A stretch of 64,000 nucleotides of DNA from Gracilimonas sp. (GTDB lineage: Bacteria > Bacteroidota > Rhodothermia > Balneolales > Balneolaceae). Made by a program: the position numbers and the translations under genes. The notes below the pieces were generated by a model, which made no database searches, was not told where the DNA came from, and saw only the letters and a list, made by a program, of their open reading frames with translations. Shown in pieces: positions 18,198 to 26,581 of this stretch. Within the stretch, counting starts at the first letter, position 1. Every line of letters starts with the position of its first letter. The DNA is taken from positions 1 through 64,000 of the forward strand of contig JAKURD010000018.1 in assembly GCA_022450045.1 (NCBI GenBank). Direction: 5' to 3'.

Positions 18198-18214
18198 TCT
18201 TCTCAATTAACTCC

Positions 18215-18802
18215 CTAATTCACAGAAGAATCAGGCTTTACTTCTCCATCGGTTTCAGGAAGTGCTCCTTCGTTTTCTGACTCCCCGTTTTGGGTCATAA
18301 AAAACCGGCGGTTGAAAATCAGGATGAAGATAATAGAGCAGGAAATCGCAACATCGGCCACATTAAAGATATATGGAAAGACTGTCCAGTCGCCGATCTT
18401 AAGGGAGAAATAGATAAAATCTACCACGTGGCCTTCCAGCACTCCACCGTAGCCTCCCACGATCCCCATAAAAATTCGGTCACTAATATTTCCGAATGCT
18501 CCGCCAATAATCAATCCCATGCAAAATAGATAGCCAATAGTGGCTTCATTTATATTTTTCAGGATATAGAAGAGAATTCCCGAGACCGCCAAAATTGCAA
18601 TAACACTTATCACTGGGGTGGAAAACAGATCGATCCCGAGTGCCATACCCGAATTTTTGGTATAGTAAAATTGCAGCCATCCTTCTATAAGGACTTTGTT
18701 TTGCAACTCAGGCGAAGTTCGGACAAGCCACTTTGTGATCTGATCTAAAGCCAGCACGATAAATGCAGGCACAAAAATGGCCGTCAGCTTTTGTTTGTTC
18801 AA
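18215..18802 (-). CDS. lspA: Lipoprotein signal peptidase (signal peptidase II)
   Basis: This 195-residue inner-membrane aspartyl protease has four membrane helices. The two catalytic aspartates sit in GNISDRIF and FNVADVAI, with the conserved VVDFIYF between them. It removes signal peptides from prolipoproteins, and several lipoproteins are encoded in this window. It is the last gene of the ileS-dksA-like-lspA operon, 9 bp after the preceding gene. The start appears to be TTG. The acidic C-terminal tail of about 25 residues is longer than in enterobacteria. Confidence 0.93.
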   Translation of the reverse strand: MNKQKLTAIFVPAFIVLALDQITKWLVRTSPELQNKVLIEGWLQFYYTKNSGMALGIDLFSTPVISVIAILAVSGILFYILKNINEATIGYLFCMGLIIGGAFGNISDRIFMGIVGGYGGVLEGHVVDFIYFSLKIGDWTVFPYIFNVADVAISCSIIFILIFNRRFFMTQNGESENEGALPETDGEVKPDSSVN

Positions 18803-18811
18803 AGCGGGAGA

Positions 18812-19213
18812 TTACCTGCGTTTTAGTTTGGCATCAATGCTCAGCTGCGTATGCGGCACAGCTTCCAGACGCCCTTTGGCGATCTTTTTTCCCGTTACTT
18901 TGCAAACGCCGTAGGTTTTGTTATCAATGCGCTTGAGAGCATCATCCAGATACTTCACGAACTTTTTAGTTCGGTTGAAGAGCATGTAAGTCTTTTCACG
19001 CTCCTGAGCATCAGTACCGGCATCCGCCATGTGATAGGAGTAAGCAGATTCATCCGAAGCATTTTCCATACTTTCACGCAGCGTACGTTGTAAAGCATTT
19101 ACTTCTTCTTCTGCTTCTTCCATCTTCTTGATGATTATCTCGCGGAAATATTCCAATTCTTCATCTGTATATGGAGATACTCTTTCGTCCTTTTTTGATT
19201 CTTCAGTAGACAT
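18812..19213 (-). CDS. DksA/TraR-family regulator with reduced zinc finger
   Basis: This 133-residue protein has a long N-terminal coiled coil (about 15-95) and a C-terminal DksA/TraR finger region (YGVCKVTGKKIAKGRL, VPHTQLSIDAK). Only one cysteine of the usual four-cysteine zinc site remains, as in many Bacteroidota homologues, so metal binding is doubtful. DksA proteins bind the RNA polymerase secondary channel and work with ppGpp; that role is inferred by family. It lies 10 bp after ileS and 9 bp before lspA. Confidence 0.8.
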   Translation of the reverse strand: MSTEESKKDERVSPYTDEELEYFREIIIKKMEEAEEEVNALQRTLRESMENASDESAYSYHMADAGTDAQEREKTYMLFNRTKKFVKYLDDALKRIDNKTYGVCKVTGKKIAKGRLEAVPHTQLSIDAKLKRR

Positions 19214-19223
19214 AGCTGCTTAG

Positions 19224-22200
19224 TTATGAATTAATATTTCTTCGGATGGAGATAGTACACTCTTCATCGCCGATTTCCCATTTTTTAGTAAAGTCGGAAA
19301 CTTCCAACTCCGTAATTTGAATTTCTTCTGCCAGTGTTTCTTTCTTAATATAATCACTCATGGAAACAACAGCTTCCTTAATTGCCTCAGATCCTGTAAA
19401 GCCGATAGCAATGCGGTCAGTTACTTCAAAGTTAGCTTCCTTCCTCATGTTTTGTACACGATTTACAAATTCCCGGGCAATACCTTCCTGAACCAGATCT
19501 TCGCTTAAAGCAGTATCCACTGCAACGCTGAGTCCTTTTTCAGTCTCAACCGTCCAGCCTTCCAGCCCGGTGCGTACAATTTCGAGGCCCTCAGAATCGA
19601 TACGAATCGTTTCGTCCTCCACCTCCAGATCGATCCAGCCGTTTTTCTCAAACTCTGTGATCTCTTCGGTACTAAGCTGAGCCACTTTTGCGGCAACAGC
19701 TTTCATTTTCGGGCCTAAACGTTTTCCTAATACCGGATAATTTGGCTTCGCTGATTTTTTAACAATCCCGGAATCATCGTCTACAAACTGGATGTCCTTA
19801 ACATTCACTTCTTCCAAAATGATATCCCGAACCGACTCAATAGCCTGTCGTTCACTTTCATCTTTTATAGGAAGGATAATTCGCCCTAACGGCTGCCGGA
19901 CATTCATCTCTATCTGGTTGCGAACACGCAATACAATGTAAGAGATAAGTCGCGCCATTTCCATCTTGTGTTCAAGCGCTTTGTTTATGGCTGTTTCCTC
20001 TACCGTTGGAAAGAAGGCCAAATGAACAGATTCTTCTTCCTGGCGGGTAACTGAATTTAATTTCTGATACAGCCACTCGCCGATGAACGGAGCGATCGGA
20101 CTGATCATTTTACTGAGGTTGCTCAGGCATTCATACAACGTTTGGTATGCGGCCGTCTTGTCAAGTGTATTTCCTTCTTTCCAGAAACGGCGACGATTTC
20201 GACGAACGTACCAGTTACTCAATTCTTCTACAAAATTCTCTAACTCACGGGCGGCTTTGGTTGGCTCATAATCTTCAAGATATTCCTCCACCACTTTTAC
20301 CGTACTGTTAAGGCGTGAGATCACCCATTTATCAATCTCCGGACGATCTCCTATGGGAATCGCTGTTCCTGAGAAGTTGAATCCATCAATATTCGCGTAC
20401 ATGGCAAAGAAAGAATAGGTATTCACAATGGTGTTGAAAAACTTACGCTGGACTTCTTTGAGTCCATCTATACTGAATTTCAGATTTTCCCATGGAGAGG
20501 AATTACTCATCATATACCAGCGAACGGTATCGGCTCCAAATTCCTGTATAACCTCAAAAGGATCTACCGTATTTCCTTTTGATTTACTCATTTTCTCGCC
20601 GTTCTCATCGAGTACCAATCCGTTGGAAATTACATTCTTGTAAGCTTCTTCATTGAACAACATGGTACCTAAGGCATGTAACGTATAAAACCAACCGCGG
20701 GTCTGATCCACTCCCTCAGCTATAAAGTCAGCCGGGTAGTTTACCTGGAAATCATGATCATTATCATACGGATAGTGCCATTGGGCGAAAGGCATTGCCC
20801 CGGAATCGAACCAAACATCGAGCAAATCCGGGATGCGGCGCATAGTTCCGCCGTCGGGCGCTTCCCAGGTGATATCATCGATGAACGGACGGTGAAGATC
20901 GATTTCGACATCTTCATCCAGTCCGGCTTTTTTGCGAAGTTTATCGATACTTCCAATAGATTCCACATACTCAGGATTTTTATCACTTACCCAAATTGGA
21001 ATCGGTGTTCCCCAATAACGCTGACGGGAAACGGCCCAGTCCACGTTGTTTTCAAGCCAGGTTCCAAAACGACCGGAACCGGTACTTTCCGGCTTCCAGT
21101 TAATTTTCTTATTCAACTCCACCATTCGGTCTTTCATTTTGGTGGTTTCAATGAACCAGGATTCTACAGGGTAAGACATCAGGGGAGTGCCCTTACGCCA
21201 GTCAAAAGGATAGTTATGAACCATGGTTTCATGCTTGTACATGCGGTTCTTTTCCTTAATGGCCTTCGAAATATCTTTGTCGGCTTCTTTGAACCACTGT
21301 CCTTCAAATTCCGGGGCTTTATCTGTGAACTTCCCGTCGCGATCAATGGGGTTGAAGATCGGAATGTCAGCTTTTTGGCATGATTCAAAGTCATCGGCCC
21401 CAAAAGCAGGAGCGGTGTGTACGATACCGGTTCCGTCTTCTGTCGTTACATAATCAGCCGGGATCACTTTCCAGGCCTCGGACTTGTCAAACTCTTTCAG
21501 TGCGTAATCAAAGATCGGTTCGTAGGTTTTGTGAAGCAGCTGCGAACCTTTCATTTCTTCCACAATGATGTAATCTTCGCCAAGCACATCTTCCACACAA
21601 TCTTTGGCCATGATAAAGGTCTCATTGAAATGAGCAACTTTCACATAGTCCAGATTTGGATTTACGGCAATGGCCATGTTTGAGACTACCGTCCAGGGAG
21701 TGGTAGTCCAGGCCAGGAAGTAGGTATTTTCTTCCCCATCAACTTTAAACTTGAAATAGATGGAAGGGTCCTGAGTTTCCTTATAACCCAGGCTCACTTC
21801 ATGGGAAGAAAGAACCGTTCCGCTGCCCGGAGAATACCATTGGATCTTGTATCCTTTATACACCAGGCCTTTATTGTAAAGCTTATTAAAAGCCCACCAA
21901 ACAGATTCTATATAACTGTTTTCAAATGTAACATAAGGGTTGTCTTGATCTACCCAATAACCCATGCGGGAAGTGAGTTCATCCCAAAGATCTTTGTATT
22001 TGAGCACACTCTTGCGGCATTCAGCATTATATTTTTCAATGCCGTATTCTTCAACTTGTGCGCGGCCTTCAAGGCCTAATGCTTTTTCAACTTCTATTTC
22101 TACGGGAAGTCCGTGCGTGTCCCAACCGGCTTTTCTCTCAACCCTAAACCCTTTTAGAGTTTTATATCGGCAGAACATGTCTTTAACCGTTCTGGCCATC

Positions 22201-22382
22201 ACATGATGAATGCCGGGCTTACCATTTGCAGTCGGCGGGCCTTCATAAAAAGTAAAAGGAATCCCATCCTCACGGGTTTTGAGGCTTTTATCAAAAATCT
22301 TGTGTTCCTTCCACCAATTCAGGATTTCGACTTCTGATTTAGGAAAACTTACTTGCTTAATCTCTTCGAATTTCTTTGCCAT
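19224..22382 (-). CDS. ileS: Isoleucyl-tRNA synthetase, type-2-like, with swapped GIHH signature
   Basis: This 1052-residue class I synthetase charges tRNA-Ile. The ATG at 22382 (MAKKFEEIKQ) is preferred to the frame extending to 22418. The first signature, normally HxGH, reads G57-I58-H59-H60 in GKPGIHHVM, while KMSKS is intact (residues 597-601). Editing (CP1) and anticodon-binding domains are present, with no C-terminal zinc-finger cysteines. This fits the eukaryote-like IleRS2 group, in which a swapped GxHH form has been linked to very strong mupirocin resistance. It heads the ileS-dksA-like-lspA operon. No second ileS is in the window, so this may be the housekeeping copy. Confidence 0.93.
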   Translation of the reverse strand: MAKKFEEIKQVSFPKSEVEILNWWKEHKIFDKSLKTREDGIPFTFYEGPPTANGKPGIHHVMARTVKDMFCRYKTLKGFRVERKAGWDTHGLPVEIEVEKALGLEGRAQVEEYGIEKYNAECRKSVLKYKDLWDELTSRMGYWVDQDNPYVTFENSYIESVWWAFNKLYNKGLVYKGYKIQWYSPGSGTVLSSHEVSLGYKETQDPSIYFKFKVDGEENTYFLAWTTTPWTVVSNMAIAVNPNLDYVKVAHFNETFIMAKDCVEDVLGEDYIIVEEMKGSQLLHKTYEPIFDYALKEFDKSEAWKVIPADYVTTEDGTGIVHTAPAFGADDFESCQKADIPIFNPIDRDGKFTDKAPEFEGQWFKEADKDISKAIKEKNRMYKHETMVHNYPFDWRKGTPLMSYPVESWFIETTKMKDRMVELNKKINWKPESTGSGRFGTWLENNVDWAVSRQRYWGTPIPIWVSDKNPEYVESIGSIDKLRKKAGLDEDVEIDLHRPFIDDITWEAPDGGTMRRIPDLLDVWFDSGAMPFAQWHYPYDNDHDFQVNYPADFIAEGVDQTRGWFYTLHALGTMLFNEEAYKNVISNGLVLDENGEKMSKSKGNTVDPFEVIQEFGADTVRWYMMSNSSPWENLKFSIDGLKEVQRKFFNTIVNTYSFFAMYANIDGFNFSGTAIPIGDRPEIDKWVISRLNSTVKVVEEYLEDYEPTKAARELENFVEELSNWYVRRNRRRFWKEGNTLDKTAAYQTLYECLSNLSKMISPIAPFIGEWLYQKLNSVTRQEEESVHLAFFPTVEETAINKALEHKMEMARLISYIVLRVRNQIEMNVRQPLGRIILPIKDESERQAIESVRDIILEEVNVKDIQFVDDDSGIVKKSAKPNYPVLGKRLGPKMKAVAAKVAQLSTEEITEFEKNGWIDLEVEDETIRIDSEGLEIVRTGLEGWTVETEKGLSVAVDTALSEDLVQEGIAREFVNRVQNMRKEANFEVTDRIAIGFTGSEAIKEAVVSMSDYIKKETLAEEIQITELEVSDFTKKWEIGDEECTISIRRNINS

Positions 22383-22573
22383 AAAAAACTTTGTTCCGCG
22401 AATAGTTTTAAGCCTCAAATATACAAAATATCAGGGAAAAGCATGTACTTCCTTCAACCAAAAAAAATCTGGAACTTGACGCCAAGGCTCAGTCGTTATA
22501 CTATCAGTCATCCGTTAAAAATTAAAATACCTCTTAGTATTGTTAATCATCATCTCTAAATATCCCCCTAAAC

Positions 22574-23086
22574 GTGAGCAATTCTTATTTAAGACCCATC
22601 AGTAAAGAAGATCCTTATAAACTTGTATTTGTATGCCTTGGAAATATTTGCCGGAGCCCAACGGCAGAAGGTCTTTTTATCCATAAGGTTAACCAAGCAG
22701 GACTCGATAATTATTTTTATATCGACTCTGCGGGAACAGCGGCTTACCATGTGGGTGAGTCAGCCAACAGCAAAAGTCAGGCTACGGCCAATAAACATGG
22801 TGTTCATCTGCCCTCCAAAGCACGAAAATTTGAGTATGCAGACCTTGAAGAATTTGATCTCATTCTGGCTATGGATTCTGAAAACTTGTCCAATATCAGG
22901 GAGTTAGACCGAAAAAATAAGTTTTCCGAAAAAATCAAAATGATGCGCGAGTTTGACCCCGATCCGGGCAACGGAGAAGTTCCCGATCCATATTATGGAG
23001 GACAGGAAGGATTTGAGAATGTATTCCGCGTTCTGGACCGAAGTACCGAAGCCCTGCTCAAGAAATTGAACCCTTTTATCAAGTAG
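22574..23086 (+). CDS. Low-molecular-weight protein tyrosine phosphatase family
   Basis: This 170-residue protein has the CX5R loop C21-LGNIC-R27 and the general-acid loop D138-PYY, both complete. The start is GTG at 22574; no better start exists. It is followed 5 bp later by a fructosamine-kinase-like gene. Bacterial LMW phosphatases next to such kinases have been proposed to act on sugar-amine phosphates in protein deglycation, so the substrate may be a ketoamine phosphate rather than phosphotyrosine. Arginine-phosphate or tyrosine-phosphate activity is the alternative. Confidence 0.88.
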   Translation: MSNSYLRPISKEDPYKLVFVCLGNICRSPTAEGLFIHKVNQAGLDNYFYIDSAGTAAYHVGESANSKSQATANKHGVHLPSKARKFEYADLEEFDLILAMDSENLSNIRELDRKNKFSEKIKMMREFDPDPGNGEVPDPYYGGQEGFENVFRVLDRSTEALLKKLNPFIK

Positions 23087-23091
23087 TAATT

Positions 23092-23946
23092 ATGTTTCCT
23101 GAGAATATTCAAACTTCCATTGAATCCCAGCTCGATGAAGGAATCGTCTCTGAGGAATCCGTGCATGGCGGTGATATTAATCAGGCCCAAAAGCTTACTT
23201 TTGATTCAGAAAGTATTGCTTTTCTGAAGTGGAATGAAAATCCTCATGAAAATATGTTCGAAACCGAAGCAAAAGGCCTGGAGTTGCTGCGCTCGGCTGA
23301 TACAAACCTCATTATCCCCAAGACCCTGGCCATATCCGAAAATTATCTCCTTTTGGAATGGATAGAAGAAGGGGGAGGGATGCCTGATTCTTCCTATGAG
23401 TTTGGTGTGGAGCTATCCAAACTTCACAAAAAATCCCATTCCGCTTTTGGCCTTGACCACGATAATTTTATTGGAAGGCTCAAACAATCGAATACCAATC
23501 ACTCTAACTGGCCTGATTTTTTTGCCCTTGAACGCATCGAACCTCAGGTCAAAATCGGGGTTGAGTCTGGGAAATTGACTCGCTCACTATTACGTGATGT
23601 GCACCATCTTTATAAAAAGCTCGGTTCCATTTTCCCCCGGGAAAAACCTGCGTTACTTCACGGAGATCTGTGGAGTGGAAATTTCATGTTTTCAAGTTCA
23701 GGGGTAGCGAGTATCTATGATCCTGCCGTTTATTTCGGTCATCGTGAAATGGATCTTGCCATGACCCGTCTTTTTGGGGGTTTTTCAGCGGATTTCTACA
23801 AAGGATATCATGAACAATTTCCCCTTGAGCCGGGTTTTGAAGAAAGAGCAACCCTTTACAACTTATATCCCCTACTCGTTCATGCCAATTTGTTTGGTGG
23901 AAATTATTGTCGCCAGGCAGAAAACATTATTAAAAGTCATGTCTGA
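23092..23946 (+). CDS. Fructosamine/ribulosamine kinase family protein
   Basis: This 284-residue protein has a phosphotransferase fold: an N-lobe with HGGDINQA and a C-lobe with catalytic LLHGDLWSGN and YDPAVYFGHREMDLAM, which are signature text of the FN3K family. These kinases phosphorylate sugars attached to protein amines (ketoamines), making the adduct unstable and so repairing glycated proteins. Bacterial members often prefer ribulosamines or erythrulosamines. It is in an operon with the LMW phosphatase upstream, and its end overlaps the next gene by 8 bp. Confidence 0.85.
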   Translation: MFPENIQTSIESQLDEGIVSEESVHGGDINQAQKLTFDSESIAFLKWNENPHENMFETEAKGLELLRSADTNLIIPKTLAISENYLLLEWIEEGGGMPDSSYEFGVELSKLHKKSHSAFGLDHDNFIGRLKQSNTNHSNWPDFFALERIEPQVKIGVESGKLTRSLLRDVHHLYKKLGSIFPREKPALLHGDLWSGNFMFSSSGVASIYDPAVYFGHREMDLAMTRLFGGFSADFYKGYHEQFPLEPGFEERATLYNLYPLLVHANLFGGNYCRQAENIIKSHV

Positions 23947-24682
23947 ACTGCCTTATAAACAAATCATATCACTCGTGCCAAGCTTGACCGAGCTGTTGAT
24001 CGACCTTGGATTAAAAGACCAACTCATCGGACGTACACGCTTCTGCATACACCACAAAGATGAAGTTGAGGATATTGACATTGTAGGGGGCACCAAAAAC
24101 CCGAATCTCGAGAAGATCATTGAACTAAAGCCTGATTTCATACTTGCTAACAAAGAGGAAAACCGCAAAGAAGATATCGAGATGTTGCAGGCTTATGCAA
24201 GTGTACACGTTACAGATATTGAATCGATCGAGGATGCTTTGCTTGAAATCAGCTCATTGGGGATGCTGCTTGGGGTTGAGTTTACAGCCCAAAAACTCGT
24301 TTCAAAAGCCACAGCACTGCTTTCGGAAATACCGTCAGAGCGTTCACTTTCTGTTGCCTATCTTATTTGGAAAGATCCATGGATGACCATTGGTAAGGAT
24401 ACCTACATTCATCACGTACTCAAGCGTTATCACTTAGAAAATGTCTTCGGCATTCAGACTCGATACCCCAAAACCACATTAAAAGAAATGGCATCTAAGA
24501 ACCCGGATCTCATTTTATTGAGTAGTGAACCCTACCCATTTAAAGAGAAACACATCCAAGAGATAAAAGAAGCATGCCCGGTTTCCAAAGTAGAATTGGT
24601 GAACGGAGAATGGTTCAGCTGGTATGGCTCGCGGATGATCAAAGCTTTTGAGGCTTTAAATACCTGGCGCGGCAAGCTCTGA
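23939..24682 (+). CDS. BtuF-like helical-backbone substrate-binding domain protein, no signal peptide
   Basis: The ATG at 23939 overlaps the kinase stop by 8 bp and gives 247 residues starting directly with the BtuF/FepB-type fold (ISLVPSLTELLIDLG; KPDFILA). This group binds cobalamin or other metal ligands for ABC import in the periplasm, but here no signal peptide or lipobox is present even when the frame is extended upstream to 23774. Conserved elements such as VGGTKNPNLEKI and ENVFG fit the B12-binding branch. A cytosolic role is therefore possible. No ABC permease is nearby. Confidence 0.75.
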   Translation: MSELPYKQIISLVPSLTELLIDLGLKDQLIGRTRFCIHHKDEVEDIDIVGGTKNPNLEKIIELKPDFILANKEENRKEDIEMLQAYASVHVTDIESIEDALLEISSLGMLLGVEFTAQKLVSKATALLSEIPSERSLSVAYLIWKDPWMTIGKDTYIHHVLKRYHLENVFGIQTRYPKTTLKEMASKNPDLILLSSEPYPFKEKHIQEIKEACPVSKVELVNGEWFSWYGSRMIKAFEALNTWRGKL

Positions 24683-24685
24683 ATT

Positions 24686-24949
24686 TTAGCAGATCTTTCC
24701 TTTTTCGGGATCTATGTAGCACCCGTCTCCACTTAGCGATCGTTGCCAATTTAACTCGGCGGTGAGTTCCTTTAACCATTCTTCGATCTCTTCTTTGGTT
24801 TTGTAAACATTCCCATCCTCAGCGATATAGGGCAGTCCGGGTTCATCAGCGGCATGGATTTCCTTTTTATAGGAAATCACGAGATCCTCAAGCCTTCTTT
24901 CCAGCTCATCTGAATTTTTATGGCCTTTTTTCTTATAAAGAATAATCAT
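24686..24949 (-). CDS. Small hypothetical protein, possibly thioredoxin-fold without catalytic cysteines
   Basis: The 87-residue product is charged and soluble. A first strand (MIILYKKKG), a helix, a second strand (LVISYKKEI), then a GLPYIAEDGNVYKTKEEIEEWLKEL segment look like a minimal glutaredoxin-like fold with a cis-proline, but the CxxC site is replaced by KGHK. Family is not certain. It converges on the BtuF-like gene with a 3-bp gap and ends with two cysteines near the C-terminus (GCYIDPEKGKIC). Confidence 0.5.
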   Translation of the reverse strand: MIILYKKKGHKNSDELERRLEDLVISYKKEIHAADEPGLPYIAEDGNVYKTKEEIEEWLKELTAELNWQRSLSGDGCYIDPEKGKIC

Positions 24950-25077
24950 AAATAATGCCCTGATCTTACATTTTCAGCTTATGATTCTTGTTTTTTACAA
25001 TAATCACAAATATCCATTGGTAATATTAAAAAATCTTAATATATTAATGTTAAGGAATTTTAACATTGAAAAGCTTT

Positions 25078-25479
25078 ATGGGACTAACAAAAAAAGTAAT
25101 GATCGTAGAAGATGATCCGCTGCTTTCTATTGTTGAAGAAAAGATAATAGAGAGGTTGGGTTATACCGTTATTGGCAAAGCCAAAAGTGGGGAAGAAACA
25201 CTGGCGAAGTTTCAAAGGTTGAATCCTGAAATTCTCGTCATAGATATTCAACTCGCCGGTGCCCTTAATGGCATTCAGACGGTGCAAAAACTACGGGAAT
25301 TATATTCTAACATTCCTGTCATTTTCCTGTCAGGAGACAGATCTTCTTCCATACTCAAAAAAGCAGAAACCGTGGACTACATTGAATTCCTGTTAAAACC
25401 GGTTTCGAGCAACGAATTGTCCGGCTCTTTACAGAAAGCCATTGAGATGAACGAACTGCTTTCTCAAAATGTAGCTTAA
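25078..25479 (+). CDS. Single-domain response regulator (CheY-like receiver)
   Basis: This 133-residue protein consists of one receiver domain with the acidic pocket EDD, phospho-acceptor D56 (LVIDIQL), Ser in FLSGD and Lys in LLKPVS. There is no output domain. The ATG at 25078 is preferred over the TTG at 25066. It stands alone, with no kinase adjacent, so its partner is unknown; the orphan histidine kinase at 41027 is one candidate. A terminator follows at 25551. Confidence 0.85.
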   Translation: MGLTKKVMIVEDDPLLSIVEEKIIERLGYTVIGKAKSGEETLAKFQRLNPEILVIDIQLAGALNGIQTVQKLRELYSNIPVIFLSGDRSSSILKKAETVDYIEFLLKPVSSNELSGSLQKAIEMNELLSQNVA

Positions 25480-25550
25480 AAAAGAACTTAGATAAGTAAA
25501 TACCCATAACCCACATAAAGTAGTTTGGCCGCTGCTTTGTGATTTTCCAA

Positions 25551-25584
25551 AGCCTGCTATTACCCCCAGTAGCAGGCTTTTTTT
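25551..25584 (+). terminator. Rho-independent terminator after the receiver gene
   Basis: A 9-bp perfect stem (AGCCTGCTA / TAGCAGGCT) is followed by a run of seven T. It ends the receiver transcript and abuts the convergent acuI-type gene. Confidence 0.85.
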
Positions 25585-26581
25585 ATTTATGCTCTACCAC
25601 TACTCTTCCGGCTTGCCTGCCTTCCAGTATCCGGTCAACCTCTTCTTGCAGGTCTTCCAGATGCACCTTTTTCGAAAAATTTTCAGGCACTTTTTTATGA
25701 TCTGTGTTTGCAATGGCATCCCAGATGTTGAGCCTCATCGGCATTTTGCAAATGGCTGAGTCGATACCAAGTAAACTCACTCCTCTCAAAATAAAAGGGT
25801 AAATATTGGTTGTAAGTTTGTGCCCCAAAATATTACCGCAACAAGCCACAGCTCCATCATGATTGGTCTGTCGTATCACAGCATCCAGCATTTTACCGCC
25901 TACGGTTTCAATAGCCCCATTCCATTCCCTGCTTAATAAAAAGCTATCTTTCACTTCTGTTACCTCTTTGCGGTGAATGACTTCAGCGGCCCCAAGTTCT
26001 TTCAGAAAATCTACCTTATGCATTTTACCTGTAGCTGCTATCACTTCATAACCTAATTCAGACAGAAAAAATACCGCGAGCGATCCTACTCCACCCGTAG
26101 CGCCGGTCACTAAAACCTTGCCTTCATTCGGTAAAATCAGCTCGCGCTCCAAGCGCTTTATACCATACATTGCCGTAAAACCTGCCGTCCCATAATTCAT
26201 CGCCGTTTCCAGGTCCAGGCCATCCGGCAAAGCTACCACCCAGTCTTTAGGTACGCGGATCATAGCTCCAAAACCGCCCGGCGTATTTGACCCGAGATCC
26301 TGGCCGGTTACCACTACTTTCTGCCCTTTTTTAAATGTATTACTTGCATCTTCAACTACAACTCCGGAGGCATCAATACCAGGAATATGGGGATATTGCC
26401 GAGTCACCCCTTTGTTTCCGGAAGCCGAAAGTCCGTCTTTATAATTCAAAGAAGAAAATTGAACCCTGATAAGCACTTCATAGTCAGGCAAAAAGGAAAG
26501 AGGAACGTCTTTGACCTCTGCTTCAAAATTTCCGGTTGATGTTTCTTCAACATAAAATGCTTTAAAGGACTTTGTACTCAT
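25583..26581 (-). CDS. YhdH/AcuI-family NADPH-dependent quinone/acrylyl-CoA reductase
   Basis: The 332-residue MDR-superfamily protein lacks zinc ligands and has the NADPH-binding text TGATGGVGS and the YhdH-type motifs NYKDGLSASG and PGIDASG. AcuI members reduce acrylyl-CoA to propionyl-CoA. The ATG at 26581 overlaps the aldehyde dehydrogenase stop as ATGA, so it is preferred to the frame that extends to 26650. It is the third gene of the coupled SDR-ALDH-reductase operon, which suggests a shared job in aldehyde or enone clearance. Confidence 0.85.
   Translation of the reverse strand: MSTKSFKAFYVEETSTGNFEAEVKDVPLSFLPDYEVLIRVQFSSLNYKDGLSASGNKGVTRQYPHIPGIDASGVVVEDASNTFKKGQKVVVTGQDLGSNTPGGFGAMIRVPKDWVVALPDGLDLETAMNYGTAGFTAMYGIKRLERELILPNEGKVLVTGATGGVGSLAVFFLSELGYEVIAATGKMHKVDFLKELGAAEVIHRKEVTEVKDSFLLSREWNGAIETVGGKMLDAVIRQTNHDGAVACCGNILGHKLTTNIYPFILRGVSLLGIDSAICKMPMRLNIWDAIANTDHKKVPENFSKKVHLEDLQEEVDRILEGRQAGRVVVEHK

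Noticed and set aside
20754..21383. 209-codon antisense ORF over ileS
   Set aside because: It lies wholly within the conserved ileS frame and shows no domain.
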